Of a DNA stretch of 64,000 bases, positions 1-10,851 are shown piece after piece. The stretch comes from Litorivicinus lipolyticus (GTDB lineage Bacteria; Pseudomonadota; Gammaproteobacteria; Pseudomonadales; Litorivicinaceae), in NCBI RefSeq assembly GCF_009650135.1, contig NZ_CP045871.1, positions 1,426,001-1,490,000 of the forward strand, read 5' to 3'. The notes beneath the pieces were generated by a model. It was not told the origin of the DNA and searched no databases. It worked only from the letters and a program-made list of their open reading frames with translations. The number at the start of each line of letters is the position of its first letter. The stretch's first letter is position 1. A program made the position numbers and the translations under genes.

Positions 1-128
1 TCAGCGCCCCAGCCACGCCCGCACCGTGCAGCGCGACCAGCACACCATCGCCGGCCGGATTGTGCCAGTGCCGGTAATGCAACGACCAGTCGCCCCACCC
101 ATGAACGGATTCAGTTAAACTAAACGGC

Positions 129-130
<2 letters not shown>
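1..130 (-). CDS. Alpha/beta hydrolase, N-terminal fragment (cut by window edge)
   Basis: The minus strand opens with ATG at 130 and stays open to the window edge, giving 43 codons. The visible protein has a hydrophobic beta strand followed by LHGAG, the oxyanion-hole HG motif of alpha/beta hydrolases, at about residues 35-39. The nucleophile elbow lies outside the window, so the substrate cannot be guessed. Its start codon shares two bases with the start codon of the divergent NUDIX gene (CATG at 128-131), so the promoters of the two genes must lie inside each other's coding sequence if both starts are right. The family call rests on one short motif. Confidence 0.5.
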
Positions 131-1769
<1,639 letters not shown>

Positions 1770-1855
1770 TTAAACCGTTACCGCCCCTGCGGCCTTATAA
1801 CTGTAGATTATCAAAACCTACCCTTCTTATATGCCTTTTAACACAAAGTCGTAGC

Positions 1856-1869
1856 ATGACTTAGATCAA
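1856..1869 (+). promoter_or_regulatory. Anr/FNR-like box upstream of ccoN
   Basis: ATGACttagATCAA matches the TTGAT-N4-ATCAA consensus at 8 of 10 defined positions, including a perfect right half. It lies about 120 bases upstream of ccoN. A TAAACT hexamer at 1910-1915 would put the transcription start near 1922 and the box centre near -60, the spacing of class I FNR activation. The -10 assignment is inference. Low-oxygen control by Anr/FNR is the normal regulation of cbb3 operons. Confidence 0.55.
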
Positions 1870-1981
1870 ATGATCCACGCCAATCGTTGTGGTAGCGCAT
1901 CGGTGCGTTTAAACTAGCCGCGTTTTCGTGAAACTTTTCGGCTCGCCTCTTGCGGGCTAACTAATCAGGCAAGGATAAGAT

Positions 1982-3442
1982 ATGGCACAGGCAAACAGTC
2001 ACGCTGTGTCCTACGACTACGACGTCGTCCGCAAATTTGCGGTGATGACAGTAGTTTGGGGCATCGTGGGAATGACACTTGGCGTAATCATCGCAACGCA
2101 ACTTATATGGCCCGACTTCCTCGCCAGCCAATTCACGCATTTCGGGCGTATCCGTCCGTTGCACACGAATTCCGTGATATTTGCCTTTGGCGGTTGCGCC
2201 CTGTTTTCGACCTCGTACTACGTTGTCCAGCGCACCTGTGGTACGACGCTAGCATATCCATCCTTGGCCAAATTTACCTTTTGGGGCTGGCAAGCCGTCA
2301 TCGTGGCTGCGATTATTACCCTGCCCATGGGCTTGACCTCGACCAAGGAATACGCCGAACTGGAATGGCCAATTGATATCCTGATCGCCGCCGTCTGGAT
2401 CAGCTACGCGATCGTATTTTTGGGCACTATTCGTAACCGCACCACGCCGCACATCTATGTTGCCAACTGGTTCTACGCGGCATTTATTATCGTCATCGCG
2501 GTGCTCCACATTGTGAACTCGGCAGCCATCCCGGTCAGCGCGTTCAAATCCTACAGCGCATACTCCGGCGCGGTCGACGCCATGGTTCAGTGGTGGTACG
2601 GCCATAACGCCGTGGGCTTCTTCTTGACCGCGGGTTTCCTCGGCATGATGTATTACTTTGTGCCTAAGCAAGCGGGCCGCCCGGTCTACAGCTACCGGTT
2701 GTCGATCGTTCACTTTTGGGCGCTGATCGCGACCTACATGTGGGCCGGTGCGCACCACTTGCATTACTCGGCACTGCCCAACTGGGCTCAGTCAGTGGGC
2801 ATGGTGATGTCATTGATCTTGTTAGCGCCTAGCTGGGGCGGCATGATCAACGGCGTTATGACCCTATCCGGCGCGTGGCAAAAACTACGCCACGATCCGG
2901 TCCTACGATTCCTGGTGGTATCGCTATCGTTTTACGGCATGTCGACCTTTGAAGGCCCGATGATGGCAATCAAGACGGTCAACGCGTTGTCGCACAACAC
3001 CGACTGGACCATTGGTCACGTCCACTCCGGCGCACTCGGCTGGGTTGCTATGGTCTCGATCGGGGCCATCTACCACATGATTCCGAAAGTGTACGGCGTT
3101 GCCGCCATGTACTCGACGCGTTTGATCAACACCCACTTCTGGCTGTCGACCATCGGTGTGGTGCTGTACATCGCCGCGATGTGGGTCAACGGCATTATGC
3201 AGGGCTTGATGTGGCGTGCGGTTAACATGGACGGAACCTTGACCTACTCGTTCATCGACTCAGTCGCCGCGTCTTACCCGGGCTACACCGTGCGTATGAT
3301 TGGTGGCCTGCTGTACCTGACCGGCATGTTCATCATGGCCTACAACGTTTTCAAGACAATCCGCATGGCACGCGATGGCGTCGCCGATTCATCGACACCG
3401 GTTGCGGCTGATCCCGCAACAGCGGCAGCGGCAGGGAAATAA
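1982..3442 (+). CDS. ccoN: cbb3-type cytochrome c oxidase subunit I
   Basis: CcoN is the membrane catalytic subunit of the high-affinity cbb3 oxidase. It carries the low-spin haem b and the haem b3-CuB centre where oxygen is reduced. The 486-residue sequence has the expected dozen hydrophobic segments, an early [18 protein letters not shown] stretch with a haem-ligand histidine, [13 protein letters not shown] with a CuB histidine, and a [13 protein letters not shown] stretch in the haem b3 region. It is the first gene of a tight ccoNOQP cluster, two bases before ccoO. An AAGGATAAGAT ribosome site precedes the ATG. The C-terminus is alanine-rich and probably flexible. Confidence 0.97.
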   Translation: MAQANSHAVSYDYDVVRKFAVMTVVWGIVGMTLGVIIATQLIWPDFLASQFTHFGRIRPLHTNSVIFAFGGCALFSTSYYVVQRTCGTTLAYPSLAKFTFWGWQAVIVAAIITLPMGLTSTKEYAELEWPIDILIAAVWISYAIVFLGTIRNRTTPHIYVANWFYAAFIIVIAVLHIVNSAAIPVSAFKSYSAYSGAVDAMVQWWYGHNAVGFFLTAGFLGMMYYFVPKQAGRPVYSYRLSIVHFWALIATYMWAGAHHLHYSALPNWAQSVGMVMSLILLAPSWGGMINGVMTLSGAWQKLRHDPVLRFLVVSLSFYGMSTFEGPMMAIKTVNALSHNTDWTIGHVHSGALGWVAMVSIGAIYHMIPKVYGVAAMYSTRLINTHFWLSTIGVVLYIAAMWVNGIMQGLMWRAVNMDGTLTYSFIDSVAASYPGYTVRMIGGLLYLTGMFIMAYNVFKTIRMARDGVADSSTPVAADPATAAAAGK

Positions 3443-3444
3443 CC

Positions 3445-4059
3445 ATGGCAAAAGCCCACAAGATTTTTGAAACCCACCTGGGTGTTTTATCCGCTGGCAT
3501 CATTGCCGTGATTAGCCTCGGTGGCCTGGCCGAAATCGTACCGCTGTTTTACACCACGGCGACGACCGAACCGGTCAAAGACCTAAAGCCTTGGTCGCCG
3601 CTGGCCTTGGAAGGTCGTGACATTTACATACGCGAAGGCTGTCACGTCTGCCACACCCAAATGGTACGTCCCTTCCGAGCCGAAACCGAACGCTACGGCG
3701 CCTATTCGGTCGCCGGTGAACACGTTTGGGAACGCCCGTTCCTTTGGGGCTCCAAGCGCACAGGCCCGGATTTAGCCCGGGTCGGCGGCAAGTACTCGGA
3801 CGACTGGCACCGCGCGCACCTGTACAACCCGCGTGACGTGATTCCGGAATCCAACATGCCGTCATTCCCGTGGCTGTTTCAAAACGAGCTGTCCGGCAAA
3901 GACACCCTTCAGAAAATGCGTGTGATGCGAATGATGGGCGTGCCGTACACCGATGGCGACTTGGAAAATGCGCGATTTGAAGTGCGCGGCAAGCTCGAGA
4001 TCGATGCGCTGGTGACCTACCTGCAACAAATCGGCCACGCCATGCCGAGGGTCCAATGA
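3445..4059 (+). CDS. ccoO: cbb3-type cytochrome c oxidase subunit II (monohaem)
   Basis: CcoO is the membrane-anchored monohaem cytochrome c subunit that passes electrons from CcoP to CcoN. The 204-residue protein has one N-terminal membrane helix (about residues 13-35) and a single CHVCH haem-binding motif at residues 66-70, followed by MVRPFRAE, a typical CcoO stretch. The distal methionine is probably in the SNMPSFPW segment. Length and motifs are normal. It overlaps ccoQ by four bases. Confidence 0.97.
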   Translation: MAKAHKIFETHLGVLSAGIIAVISLGGLAEIVPLFYTTATTEPVKDLKPWSPLALEGRDIYIREGCHVCHTQMVRPFRAETERYGAYSVAGEHVWERPFLWGSKRTGPDLARVGGKYSDDWHRAHLYNPRDVIPESNMPSFPWLFQNELSGKDTLQKMRVMRMMGVPYTDGDLENARFEVRGKLEIDALVTYLQQIGHAMPRVQ

Positions 4060-4259
4060 GCTACGAAGAGGGCCTTGGCCTGCTCAGTGTGGTCATGCTG
4101 GTGATGTTCATTGGCATTTTCGCCTGGGCCTTTAGCCCTTCTCGCAAGAAAAAATTTGATGAGGCCGCGCGAACGCCGCTGGATGACGATGCCATGGAGC
4201 AAAACGTCGCCGACCAAGCCGCCCGCGTGAACAAAGAACAGGAGAGCCTTAAGCCATGA
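4056..4259 (+). CDS. ccoQ: cbb3-type oxidase subunit CcoQ
   Basis: CcoQ is a small single-helix membrane protein that stabilises the cbb3 complex, especially the CcoP association. This 67-residue protein has one hydrophobic helix (about residues 7-27) ending in [12 protein letters not shown], followed by a polar cytoplasmic tail, the usual CcoQ architecture. The gene overlaps both ccoO and ccoP by four bases, which indicates translational coupling. Identification rests on position and architecture because the family is poorly conserved. Confidence 0.93.
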   Translation: MSYEEGLGLLSVVMLVMFIGIFAWAFSPSRKKKFDEAARTPLDDDAMEQNVADQAARVNKEQESLKP

Positions 4260-5164
4260 ATGCAGATCACCTAACGCCCTTTTGGAGCATGTGGGTCGCC
4301 GCGATCACCTTGATCGTTATTTTCGGCTGCCTCGCATTGCTGTTGGCGATTCGAAAAAGTGAAACACACAAAGAAGAAACCGAGGCTGACACCGGCCACG
4401 AATTTGATGGCATTCGCGAACTGGACAACCCACTGCCCAAGTGGTGGTACTACAAGTTCTTAATACTGACCGCGTTTGGTTTGATTTACCTGGTGCTGTA
4501 CCCGGGTCTGGGTAACTTCAAAGGCGTGCTGGGTTGGAGCCAAGAAGGACAGTGGCAGGCTGAAATGGTCAAGGCTGAGACCGAGTTTGCGCCGGTCTTT
4601 GCTAAATTGGCCGAAGGTGACGCCATCAGCCTGGCCCAGAACCCCGAGGCGATGAAAGCCGGCTCGCGGCTGTTCCGCAACAACTGCGCGATCTGCCATG
4701 GCCAAAACGCCCAGGGCGGCTACGGCTTCCCGAACCTAACCGACAATGACTGGTTGTACGGTGGCGACCCGGCGACCTTGCAGGCGACCTTGAACGGTGG
4801 CCGTGGCGGCATCATGCCGTCGTTCGCCAAGGTCTTGGGTGATGAAGGCATCGAAAACATGTCGCACTACGTGGTCAGCCTGTCCGGGCGCCAACACGAC
4901 CTCAACAAAGCGGCCCAAGCTGCGCCGGCCTTTAAGGCCAACTGTGCTGCCTGTCATGGCGCCGACGGTCAAGGCAACCCGATGTTGGGTGCGCCCAACC
5001 TGACGGACAACGTGTGGTTGTACAAGCACCCCAACCTGACCGTTCGCGGCAGTGTCGAGCTGACGTTGCAAAACGGGCGTCAAGGCCAGATGCCGGTCTT
5101 TAAGCACCTTGGAGAAGACAAGGTCAAGCTGCTATCAGCCTACGTTTATTCCCTGAGCAACTAA
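4256..5164 (+). CDS. ccoP: cbb3-type cytochrome c oxidase subunit III (dihaem)
   Basis: CcoP is the dihaem cytochrome c subunit that accepts electrons from soluble cytochrome c. The 302-residue sequence has two hydrophobic helices (about residues 11-32 and 63-82) with the family stretch DGIRELDNPLPKWW between them. Two CxxCH haem motifs follow, CAICH at 144-148 and CAACH at 230-234. Each is followed by a PNLTDN...WLY repeat, so the two cytochrome domains are clear internal duplicates. The intermembrane loop and both haem sites are intact. Confidence 0.97.
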   Translation: MNADHLTPFWSMWVAAITLIVIFGCLALLLAIRKSETHKEETEADTGHEFDGIRELDNPLPKWWYYKFLILTAFGLIYLVLYPGLGNFKGVLGWSQEGQWQAEMVKAETEFAPVFAKLAEGDAISLAQNPEAMKAGSRLFRNNCAICHGQNAQGGYGFPNLTDNDWLYGGDPATLQATLNGGRGGIMPSFAKVLGDEGIENMSHYVVSLSGRQHDLNKAAQAAPAFKANCAACHGADGQGNPMLGAPNLTDNVWLYKHPNLTVRGSVELTLQNGRQGQMPVFKHLGEDKVKLLSAYVYSLSN

Positions 5165-5170
5165 CCTGGG

Positions 5171-6541
5171 ATGAGCAAAAGCACCTCTGGTTCAAATCGA
5201 ATTCCTTTGATCGATTTGGACCGGATTTATCAGCGCAAGATTAAAGGCACTTACCAACGCTTACGCCGCTATGGCAGCTGGGGCTTGTTGTGCCTTTACT
5301 TTCTGACACCCTGGTTTATGTGGGGCGAGCGCCAACTGGTGCTGTTTGATCTGCCCCAGCGGCAGTTTCACGTTTTCCACATGACCTTTTGGCCACAGGA
5401 TTTCTTCTTGCTGGCGCTGCTGTTGATCATTTCAGCCTTCGGCCTGTTTATGGTCACGGTCTATGCCGGACGAATTTGGTGCGGCTATACCTGCCCCCAG
5501 ACCGTTTGGACCCAACTTTTTGTTTGGCTTGAAATGAAAATCGAGGGGTCCCGTAACCAACGAATCAAGCTGGACGCTGCCCCTTGGGGTTTTCAAAAGC
5601 TGCTTCGAAAATCGTCCAAACACCTAAGCTGGGGTGCGATTGCGCTGGCCACGGGCATCACATTTATTGGCTACTTCACGCCGATTCGGGCACTGGTGCC
5701 GGACTTCTTCACCCTCGATGCGAACTTCCAAGCGGCACTTTGGATCATGATTTTTGGCGTCCTGACGTATTTGAACGCCGGCTGGATGCGCGAAAAGGTC
5801 TGTATCTACATGTGCCCGTACGCACGCTTTCAAAGCGTGATGTTTGACGAGGACACCAAAGTAGTCAGTTACGACGTTGGCCGTGGCGAGCCACGCGGCA
5901 AGAAAACCCCAACCTCGGGCGCCGGTGACTGTGTCGACTGTGGGGTCTGTGTCCAGGTCTGCCCAACTGGCATCGACATCCGTGACGGCCTGCAATACGA
6001 GTGTATCGGTTGCGCCCTGTGTATCGATGCCTGCGACAGCGTCATGCAAAAGCTTGAGCGCCCCAAGGGCTTGATCCGCTACAGCACCGAAAATGAACTG
6101 GCCGGAAAGATCACCCACTTCCTGCGCCCTCGCCTGATTGGTTACGCGATCGCCATGACCGTGATGGTGGTGTCATTGACCGTGTTTTTGGCCCTGCGCT
6201 CGCCGCTGGAATTGAGTATTGAGCGCGGCCGAGGCCAGCTGTTTACCGAAGCCTTAAACGGTGACATCGTCAACAGCATGCAAGTCAGCATTCTGAATAA
6301 AAGCGAGAACACCCAGACCTTTGAGTTCTTTCTGGAGGGCCGTCCCGGCGCCCAGTTAAGTGCCCCAGAGCAGGTTATTATTGCACCGGGTGAACGCGTC
6401 ACGAAACCGGTACAGGTCTCGCTGGAACCGCAAAAAGTGGTTCAAGCACGACTGCCCTTTACCTTGCGCATCGAAGCGGTCGGCGGCAACCGCGCCACCA
6501 GCACAATCGACAGCACCTTTATTGGACCCGAACGATGGTAA
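5171..6541 (+). CDS. ccoG: cbb3 oxidase accessory ferredoxin-like protein CcoG
   Basis: CcoG (FixG/RdxA family) is a membrane iron-sulfur protein thought to reduce Cu(II) for delivery to the cbb3 CuB site. The 456-residue protein has membrane segments on both sides of a cytoplasmic domain with two 4Fe-4S motifs, CVDCGVCVQVCP beginning near residue 254 and CIGCALCIDAC about 25 residues later. An earlier WCGYTCPQTVW stretch and a CMCPYARFQ-type stretch add further conserved cysteines. A C-terminal Ig-like FixG domain follows. It starts six bases after ccoP and overlaps ccoH by seven. Confidence 0.96.
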   Translation: MSKSTSGSNRIPLIDLDRIYQRKIKGTYQRLRRYGSWGLLCLYFLTPWFMWGERQLVLFDLPQRQFHVFHMTFWPQDFFLLALLLIISAFGLFMVTVYAGRIWCGYTCPQTVWTQLFVWLEMKIEGSRNQRIKLDAAPWGFQKLLRKSSKHLSWGAIALATGITFIGYFTPIRALVPDFFTLDANFQAALWIMIFGVLTYLNAGWMREKVCIYMCPYARFQSVMFDEDTKVVSYDVGRGEPRGKKTPTSGAGDCVDCGVCVQVCPTGIDIRDGLQYECIGCALCIDACDSVMQKLERPKGLIRYSTENELAGKITHFLRPRLIGYAIAMTVMVVSLTVFLALRSPLELSIERGRGQLFTEALNGDIVNSMQVSILNKSENTQTFEFFLEGRPGAQLSAPEQVIIAPGERVTKPVQVSLEPQKVVQARLPFTLRIEAVGGNRATSTIDSTFIGPERW

Positions 6542-7020
6542 ATCCCTGGTACAAAGAACCCTGGCCATGGCTATTTATGCTGCCCATTGCGGTCACTGTG
6601 ATCGTCGGTATCAACATGCTGCGACTGTCGATTGTGACCGCCGATGGACTGGTCAGTGACGATTACTACAAAGAAGGCAAGGCCATCAACCGCTCGCTGG
6701 AACGCGATGATGCCGCACGTGCCATTGGCGCCCGAGCGATCGCGGAGCTGGATCCGGTGACCGGCGATTTTCAGGTCACGCTGACCGCCAATTTGGAGCG
6801 CTGGCCGGCGGGGCTCAACCTTAAGGTCGTGCACCCTACCCGCGAAGGCTTCGACACTGAAGTTTTCCTGCGCCATGCGCGTGACGGCGTTTTCCAAGGG
6901 CAACTGGAAAGCCTGGTTCCGGGGCCACGGTTGCTGGAGTTGCACCCACCGGAAAATGACTGGAGGCTGCGCACGCGCGTGATGTGGCCCGATCAAACCC
7001 GGGTCAACTTCGGTACGTGA
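6535..7020 (+). CDS. ccoH: cbb3 oxidase assembly protein CcoH (FixH family)
   Basis: CcoH is a small membrane-anchored protein needed for stable assembly of the cbb3 complex. The 161-residue product has the N-terminal WYKEPWPW motif of the family, one membrane helix (about residues 12-30), the DDYYKEGKAINRSLERD stretch and a periplasmic beta-rich domain. The start ATG lies inside the stop region of ccoG (ATGGTAA), and the end overlaps the preferred ccoI start. Confidence 0.93.
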   Translation: MVNPWYKEPWPWLFMLPIAVTVIVGINMLRLSIVTADGLVSDDYYKEGKAINRSLERDDAARAIGARAIAELDPVTGDFQVTLTANLERWPAGLNLKVVHPTREGFDTEVFLRHARDGVFQGQLESLVPGPRLLELHPPENDWRLRTRVMWPDQTRVNFGT

Positions 7021-9347
7021 GCTGTTACCACTGCGACCAACCGGTCGCAGACGCCGACGCTTGGACGGCTGAACTGGCCGGTGTCCGTCAGTCCTTTTGT
7101 TGCCCGGGCTGTCAAGCCGTCGCCCAGCACCTGTATGACAGTGGCTTGGATCGTTACTACCGCGTGCGCCTCGAGCCGGGCATCAGGCCCGATCTTGACC
7201 TTGAACTTGGCGACAGTCACGCCCTGACCGAGGCCTTCGCCCACCCTCGTGGCGATGGCACTGTCGACATCGACTTGGCAGTCGACGGCATCACCTGCGG
7301 CGCCTGTGCTTGGCTGATTGAGCAGGCACTGACGCCGGCACCCGGCATCAACCTGGTGCTGGTAAACCTGAGCGATCACCGGGTTCGAGTGACTTACGAC
7401 CCAAGCTTGATTGAGCTGGGCCAGATCATTAACCGCCTCAATGGCGTCGGTTACCGCGCGAGCCCTTGGCGGGCCTCGGACGCGGCCGTTCAACGGCGTG
7501 CTGCCCAGCGTCAATCCATGATTCGTTTAATTGTCGCAGGCCTAGGCTCGATGCAAGCCATGATGTTTGCGGTGGCCCTGTACACCGCCGATGCCAGTTT
7601 TATTGAATACCGTCACGAGCAACTGCTGCGCTGGATCAGCCTAGTGGTCAGTGCGCCGGTGATGTTGTACGCCGCGCGGCCATTTTTTTCCGGTGCCATC
7701 AACGCGCTCCGCCACCGTCGGCTGAACATGGACATTCCGGTCAGCCTGGCCATGGGCCTGGCCTGGGTCGCCAGCGCTTGGCACGTCATTCAGGGCAGCG
7801 GCGAGGTCTACTTCGATTCGGTCAGTATGTTCGCGTTCTTTTTGCTGGCCGGGCGTCACATTGAGCAGTCGATGCAAGCGCGCAGCCTGACGGCAACCGG
7901 CCTGGACCGATTGGCACTGCCAACCTTGGTGACGCGGCTGGGCGAGCCGGTCACGCGCATCGCCGTGTCCGAGGTGGTAGTCGGCGACCAAATCCAATGG
8001 CACGGTGGCGAACGCCTCAGCGTCGACGGCTGCATTGAGGATGGCGCCGGCGACATCTCCCAGGCCACCGTCACCGGCGAGTCCCAGCCAACCGCCGTCA
8101 GCACGGGCGACACCGTCTTGGCCGGAGCCTTGAATGGCCCGACACCGCTGGTGGTGCGGGTCACTGCGGTCGGCGCCGAGCGAACCTTAGCCAAGCTGGA
8201 AGACCAAGCCAACCTCGCAATGGCCGGGCGCCCACGGACATTGAGCTGGGCCCAGGCCTGGTCAGGGCGGTTTATCGCCTTTCAGTTGACTGCGGCCGTG
8301 GCGACCGCGCTGGTCTGGCTGGCACTGGATTCGAGCATGGCCTTCCCAGCGGCACTGGCAGTATTGGTGGCGACCTGCCCTTGCGCCTTCGCCCTGGCCG
8401 CCCCGACTGCGTTAGCGGCAGCCCAGGCCGGAGCCCACAAGCGAGGCGCGGTGCTGCTGTCCCCCAATGCGCTGGAGCGCCTAGCACGAGTTCGCCAGAC
8501 CCTGACTGACAAGACCGGCACTCTGACATACGGGCGCCCATCAATCGAACAAACAGCGGTTTTGGCTGACCACTCGCGGGCGACCTGCGAGGGTATTGCC
8601 AGCGGTCTGGAGCAAGGGGTCGCCCACCCACTGGCGCGGCCGTTTCAGGCCTTTGCGCGGGCCCGGCTAGAGGCGGTTGAGGTTGTTGAGGGTCAAGGCG
8701 TGCGCGGCCACTGGAACGGCCTGCCGGTCGAACTGGGCAAGCCGACATGGCTCGGCTATGTGGCCCCATCCGACGCCGGTTGGGTGGTGCTGCGCATTAA
8801 CGGCACGCTGGCCTGCGCGTGGTCCTTGGTCGACGAACCCCGGAGCGACCTGCGCGCGGCACTGGCCCTACTTCCGCACCCAATCACCGTGGTGTCAGGG
8901 GACACCCAAGCGCGGGTCACCGCCCTAGTAGAACCACTCGGTCTAAGCGGGTTCGGCGGCTTGTCACCGGCCGATAAACTGGCCCACCTGCAACTGGCCC
9001 AAGACCACGGGCCCGTGTTAGCCCTCGGCGACGGCATTAACGACGCGCCTTTGCTGGCCGCGGCCGACGCCAGTATCGCGCTAACCGATGCCAGCGCCCT
9101 GACTCGGGCCCGTTGTGACGCACTGATTACCACCCAGCGCCTCAGTGCAGCCCCTGCCGTGGTTGCCTTAGCGCGCCAAACCCAGCGCGTGATTGGCCAG
9201 AATTTGAGCTGGGCGATCGGGTACAATTTGACGGTATTGCCATTGGCGGCCAGCGGCTGGTTACCGGCGTGGGGCGCCGCGCTGGGCATGTCGCTGTCAT
9301 CACTATTGGTAGTTTTCAATGCATTACGACTCAACCGGGCGGACTGA
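7017..9347 (+). CDS. ccoI: Copper-translocating P-type ATPase CcoI (FixI)
   Basis: CcoI exports copper across the inner membrane for cbb3 assembly. The protein has an N-terminal cysteine region (CYHC, FCCPGC), a heavy-metal-associated domain with GITCGACAW, eight predicted membrane helices, the CPC transport motif (ATCPCAFALA), the phosphorylation site DKTGTLTYG and the hinge motif GDGINDAPLL. I chose GTG at 7017 (776 residues) because it overlaps the ccoH stop as GTGA and the family usually starts shortly before the first cysteines. An in-frame GTG at 6984 would add 11 residues, but its GGAGG is 17 bases away. Cu(I) as substrate is known for the family. Confidence 0.95.
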   Translation: MSCYHCDQPVADADAWTAELAGVRQSFCCPGCQAVAQHLYDSGLDRYYRVRLEPGIRPDLDLELGDSHALTEAFAHPRGDGTVDIDLAVDGITCGACAWLIEQALTPAPGINLVLVNLSDHRVRVTYDPSLIELGQIINRLNGVGYRASPWRASDAAVQRRAAQRQSMIRLIVAGLGSMQAMMFAVALYTADASFIEYRHEQLLRWISLVVSAPVMLYAARPFFSGAINALRHRRLNMDIPVSLAMGLAWVASAWHVIQGSGEVYFDSVSMFAFFLLAGRHIEQSMQARSLTATGLDRLALPTLVTRLGEPVTRIAVSEVVVGDQIQWHGGERLSVDGCIEDGAGDISQATVTGESQPTAVSTGDTVLAGALNGPTPLVVRVTAVGAERTLAKLEDQANLAMAGRPRTLSWAQAWSGRFIAFQLTAAVATALVWLALDSSMAFPAALAVLVATCPCAFALAAPTALAAAQAGAHKRGAVLLSPNALERLARVRQTLTDKTGTLTYGRPSIEQTAVLADHSRATCEGIASGLEQGVAHPLARPFQAFARARLEAVEVVEGQGVRGHWNGLPVELGKPTWLGYVAPSDAGWVVLRINGTLACAWSLVDEPRSDLRAALALLPHPITVVSGDTQARVTALVEPLGLSGFGGLSPADKLAHLQLAQDHGPVLALGDGINDAPLLAAADASIALTDASALTRARCDALITTQRLSAAPAVVALARQTQRVIGQNLSWAIGYNLTVLPLAASGWLPAWGAALGMSLSSLLVVFNALRLNRAD

Positions 9348-9348
9348 C

Positions 9349-9531
9349 ATGGATATTATTGCTGCACTGATTCCGATTTCGATTGTGTTGCTGGTTGTCG
9401 CAACCGGTGCCTTTTTGTGGGCACTGCGCGGCGGCCAGTACGACGACCTAGAGGGCCCCGCCCACCGCATCTTGCACGACGATGATGATCCGGCACACCA
9501 CGCCGCGGCTGACCTCAAAAAGAATGATTGA
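9349..9531 (+). CDS. ccoS: cbb3 oxidase assembly protein CcoS
   Basis: CcoS is a very small membrane protein required to put the haem and copper cofactors into CcoN. The 60-residue product has one helix (about residues 6-25) followed by the hallmark FLWALRGGQYDDLEGPAHRI stretch and an acidic, histidine-containing tail that could bind metal. I took the ATG at 9349, one base after the ccoI stop. An earlier in-frame start at 9319 lies inside ccoI and would put a polar extension in front of the helix. Confidence 0.95.
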   Translation: MDIIAALIPISIVLLVVATGAFLWALRGGQYDDLEGPAHRILHDDDDPAHHAAADLKKND

Positions 9532-10192
9532 AAGCCTGATCGCAGGCGTGCTGATAGGCCTAGCAGGGACCGCGCATTGCCTGGCGATGTGTGGCCCATT
9601 GGCGGCCAGTGTCTCGCTCAATTTCAGCCCGGATCGCCGGCTTGGCCGAGCCAACCTGACCACACTGATGTGGATCGGCGCCGGCAAAGTCGGGTTGTAT
9701 ACACTGCTGGGCGCGCTGGCAGGCGTGGCCGGCCAACAACTGATGTTGGCGGGCGCACTGATGCCGCTCTTGCTGATATCCGGGCTGTTTTTGATCGCCA
9801 TGGGACTGTACGGCTTTGGAATCGCCCCGCCGACACGGCTTTTTCGCCACCTTCTAACCCCGATCTCGGCGCCCCTGCACACGATTTCTCGGCGGGTTAC
9901 GCCGATCAACAGTGCCGCACGCGCACTGGCGTGGGGCATGGCCTGGGGTTTGCTGCCCTGCGGTTTGGTCTACGCGGCGTTAGGCTGGAGCCTGACCCAG
10001 CCTAATCCCCTCGCCGGGGCCGCGGGCATGCTCGGGTTTGGCTTAGGCACGCTGCCGGCGGCGCTCGGCAGTGGCTATCTGGGCAGTCGCCTGGGGCGCG
10101 CGATCAAAACCGGTGGTGCCGCGCGCATCAGTGGCGCGGTGCTAATTGCCATGGGGCTGTTATCGATCACCCTTGGGGTTGCCCAGGGCTGA
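9524..10192 (+). CDS. TauE/SafE-type (UreH-like) membrane protein after ccoS
   Basis: This 222-residue protein has six or so hydrophobic segments and begins MIESLIAGVLIGLAGTAHCLAMCGP. The GxxGxxHCxxMCGP signature is that of the UreH/TauE-SafE-like family often found directly after ccoS. Its function is not established; cytochrome or copper-related assembly has been proposed from context. The conserved histidine and cysteine in a membrane helix are consistent with metal handling (inference). A second GLLPCGLVYAAL stretch repeats the GxxxCG theme, suggesting two halves. The ATG at 9524 overlaps the ccoS stop. Confidence 0.85.
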   Translation: MIESLIAGVLIGLAGTAHCLAMCGPLAASVSLNFSPDRRLGRANLTTLMWIGAGKVGLYTLLGALAGVAGQQLMLAGALMPLLLISGLFLIAMGLYGFGIAPPTRLFRHLLTPISAPLHTISRRVTPINSAARALAWGMAWGLLPCGLVYAALGWSLTQPNPLAGAAGMLGFGLGTLPAALGSGYLGSRLGRAIKTGGAARISGAVLIAMGLLSITLGVAQG

Positions 10193-10293
10193 CCGCGATT
10201 AAAGCTTGTGCCAGGTCACAGTTCCAACGGACCGGACGGCAAAGTGACCGGCATTGACTAGGCTCGGTAGTCTAAACCCCTAGCGCGGCGAAC

Positions 10294-10851
10294 ATGAACC
10301 GATTCGAACACACACCCTTATTCTTCGATTGCGAGGCATCCGGTCTAGCGGAAGACTCCTATCCGATCGATATTGCGGTCGCTGAAATCGCGGCGCCAAC
10401 CCGTCGCTGGCTGATTGACCCCAGCAGCGTCGATAGCTGGACCCATTGGAACAGTGAAAGCCAAAACAGCCACGGCTATCAACGCTACGACTTGGTCGAC
10501 TGGGGAGAGGACGCCTGCCGCGTGGCCGAGCAGTTGCACGCGCGTCTGGACGGTTGCGTGGTGTTATCCGACAACCCCGAGCGCGATCGCCTCTGGGTCA
10601 ATAAGCTATACCAAGACACCGGCACCCTCGCACCGATCTACCGGGTCTTGGATGCAAACGACCAATTTCGCGAGCTGCTGGCACTGGTAGAACCGGACCT
10701 ACACCGGCGCGACGAGCGCCTGTACAACCTAAAAATACTGGCCCGCGCGATGCACCTTCCACGCCACCGCGCCCAATCCGATGCCGAATACCTGCGCCGA
10801 CTCTACGTGCTGGTCGTTCAGTTGACGGAACCTGTGTTAACGACGCATTAA
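10294..10851 (+). CDS. DnaQ-fold 3'-5' exonuclease-like protein
   Basis: The 185-residue protein has the DEDDh exonuclease landmarks: motif I FDCEASGL with D12 and E14, a plausible motif II aspartate at D93 (LSDNPERDR), and motif III HRAQSD with H158 and D163. These residues would bind two metal ions for exonuclease chemistry on DNA or RNA. It is short, with no fused domains, and I do not recognise a specific named family. The 3' end overlaps by 15 bases with another DnaQ-fold exonuclease gene coming from the other strand. About 100 bases precede it with no obvious operator. Confidence 0.7.
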   Translation: MNRFEHTPLFFDCEASGLAEDSYPIDIAVAEIAAPTRRWLIDPSSVDSWTHWNSESQNSHGYQRYDLVDWGEDACRVAEQLHARLDGCVVLSDNPERDRLWVNKLYQDTGTLAPIYRVLDANDQFRELLALVEPDLHRRDERLYNLKILARAMHLPRHRAQSDAEYLRRLYVLVVQLTEPVLTTH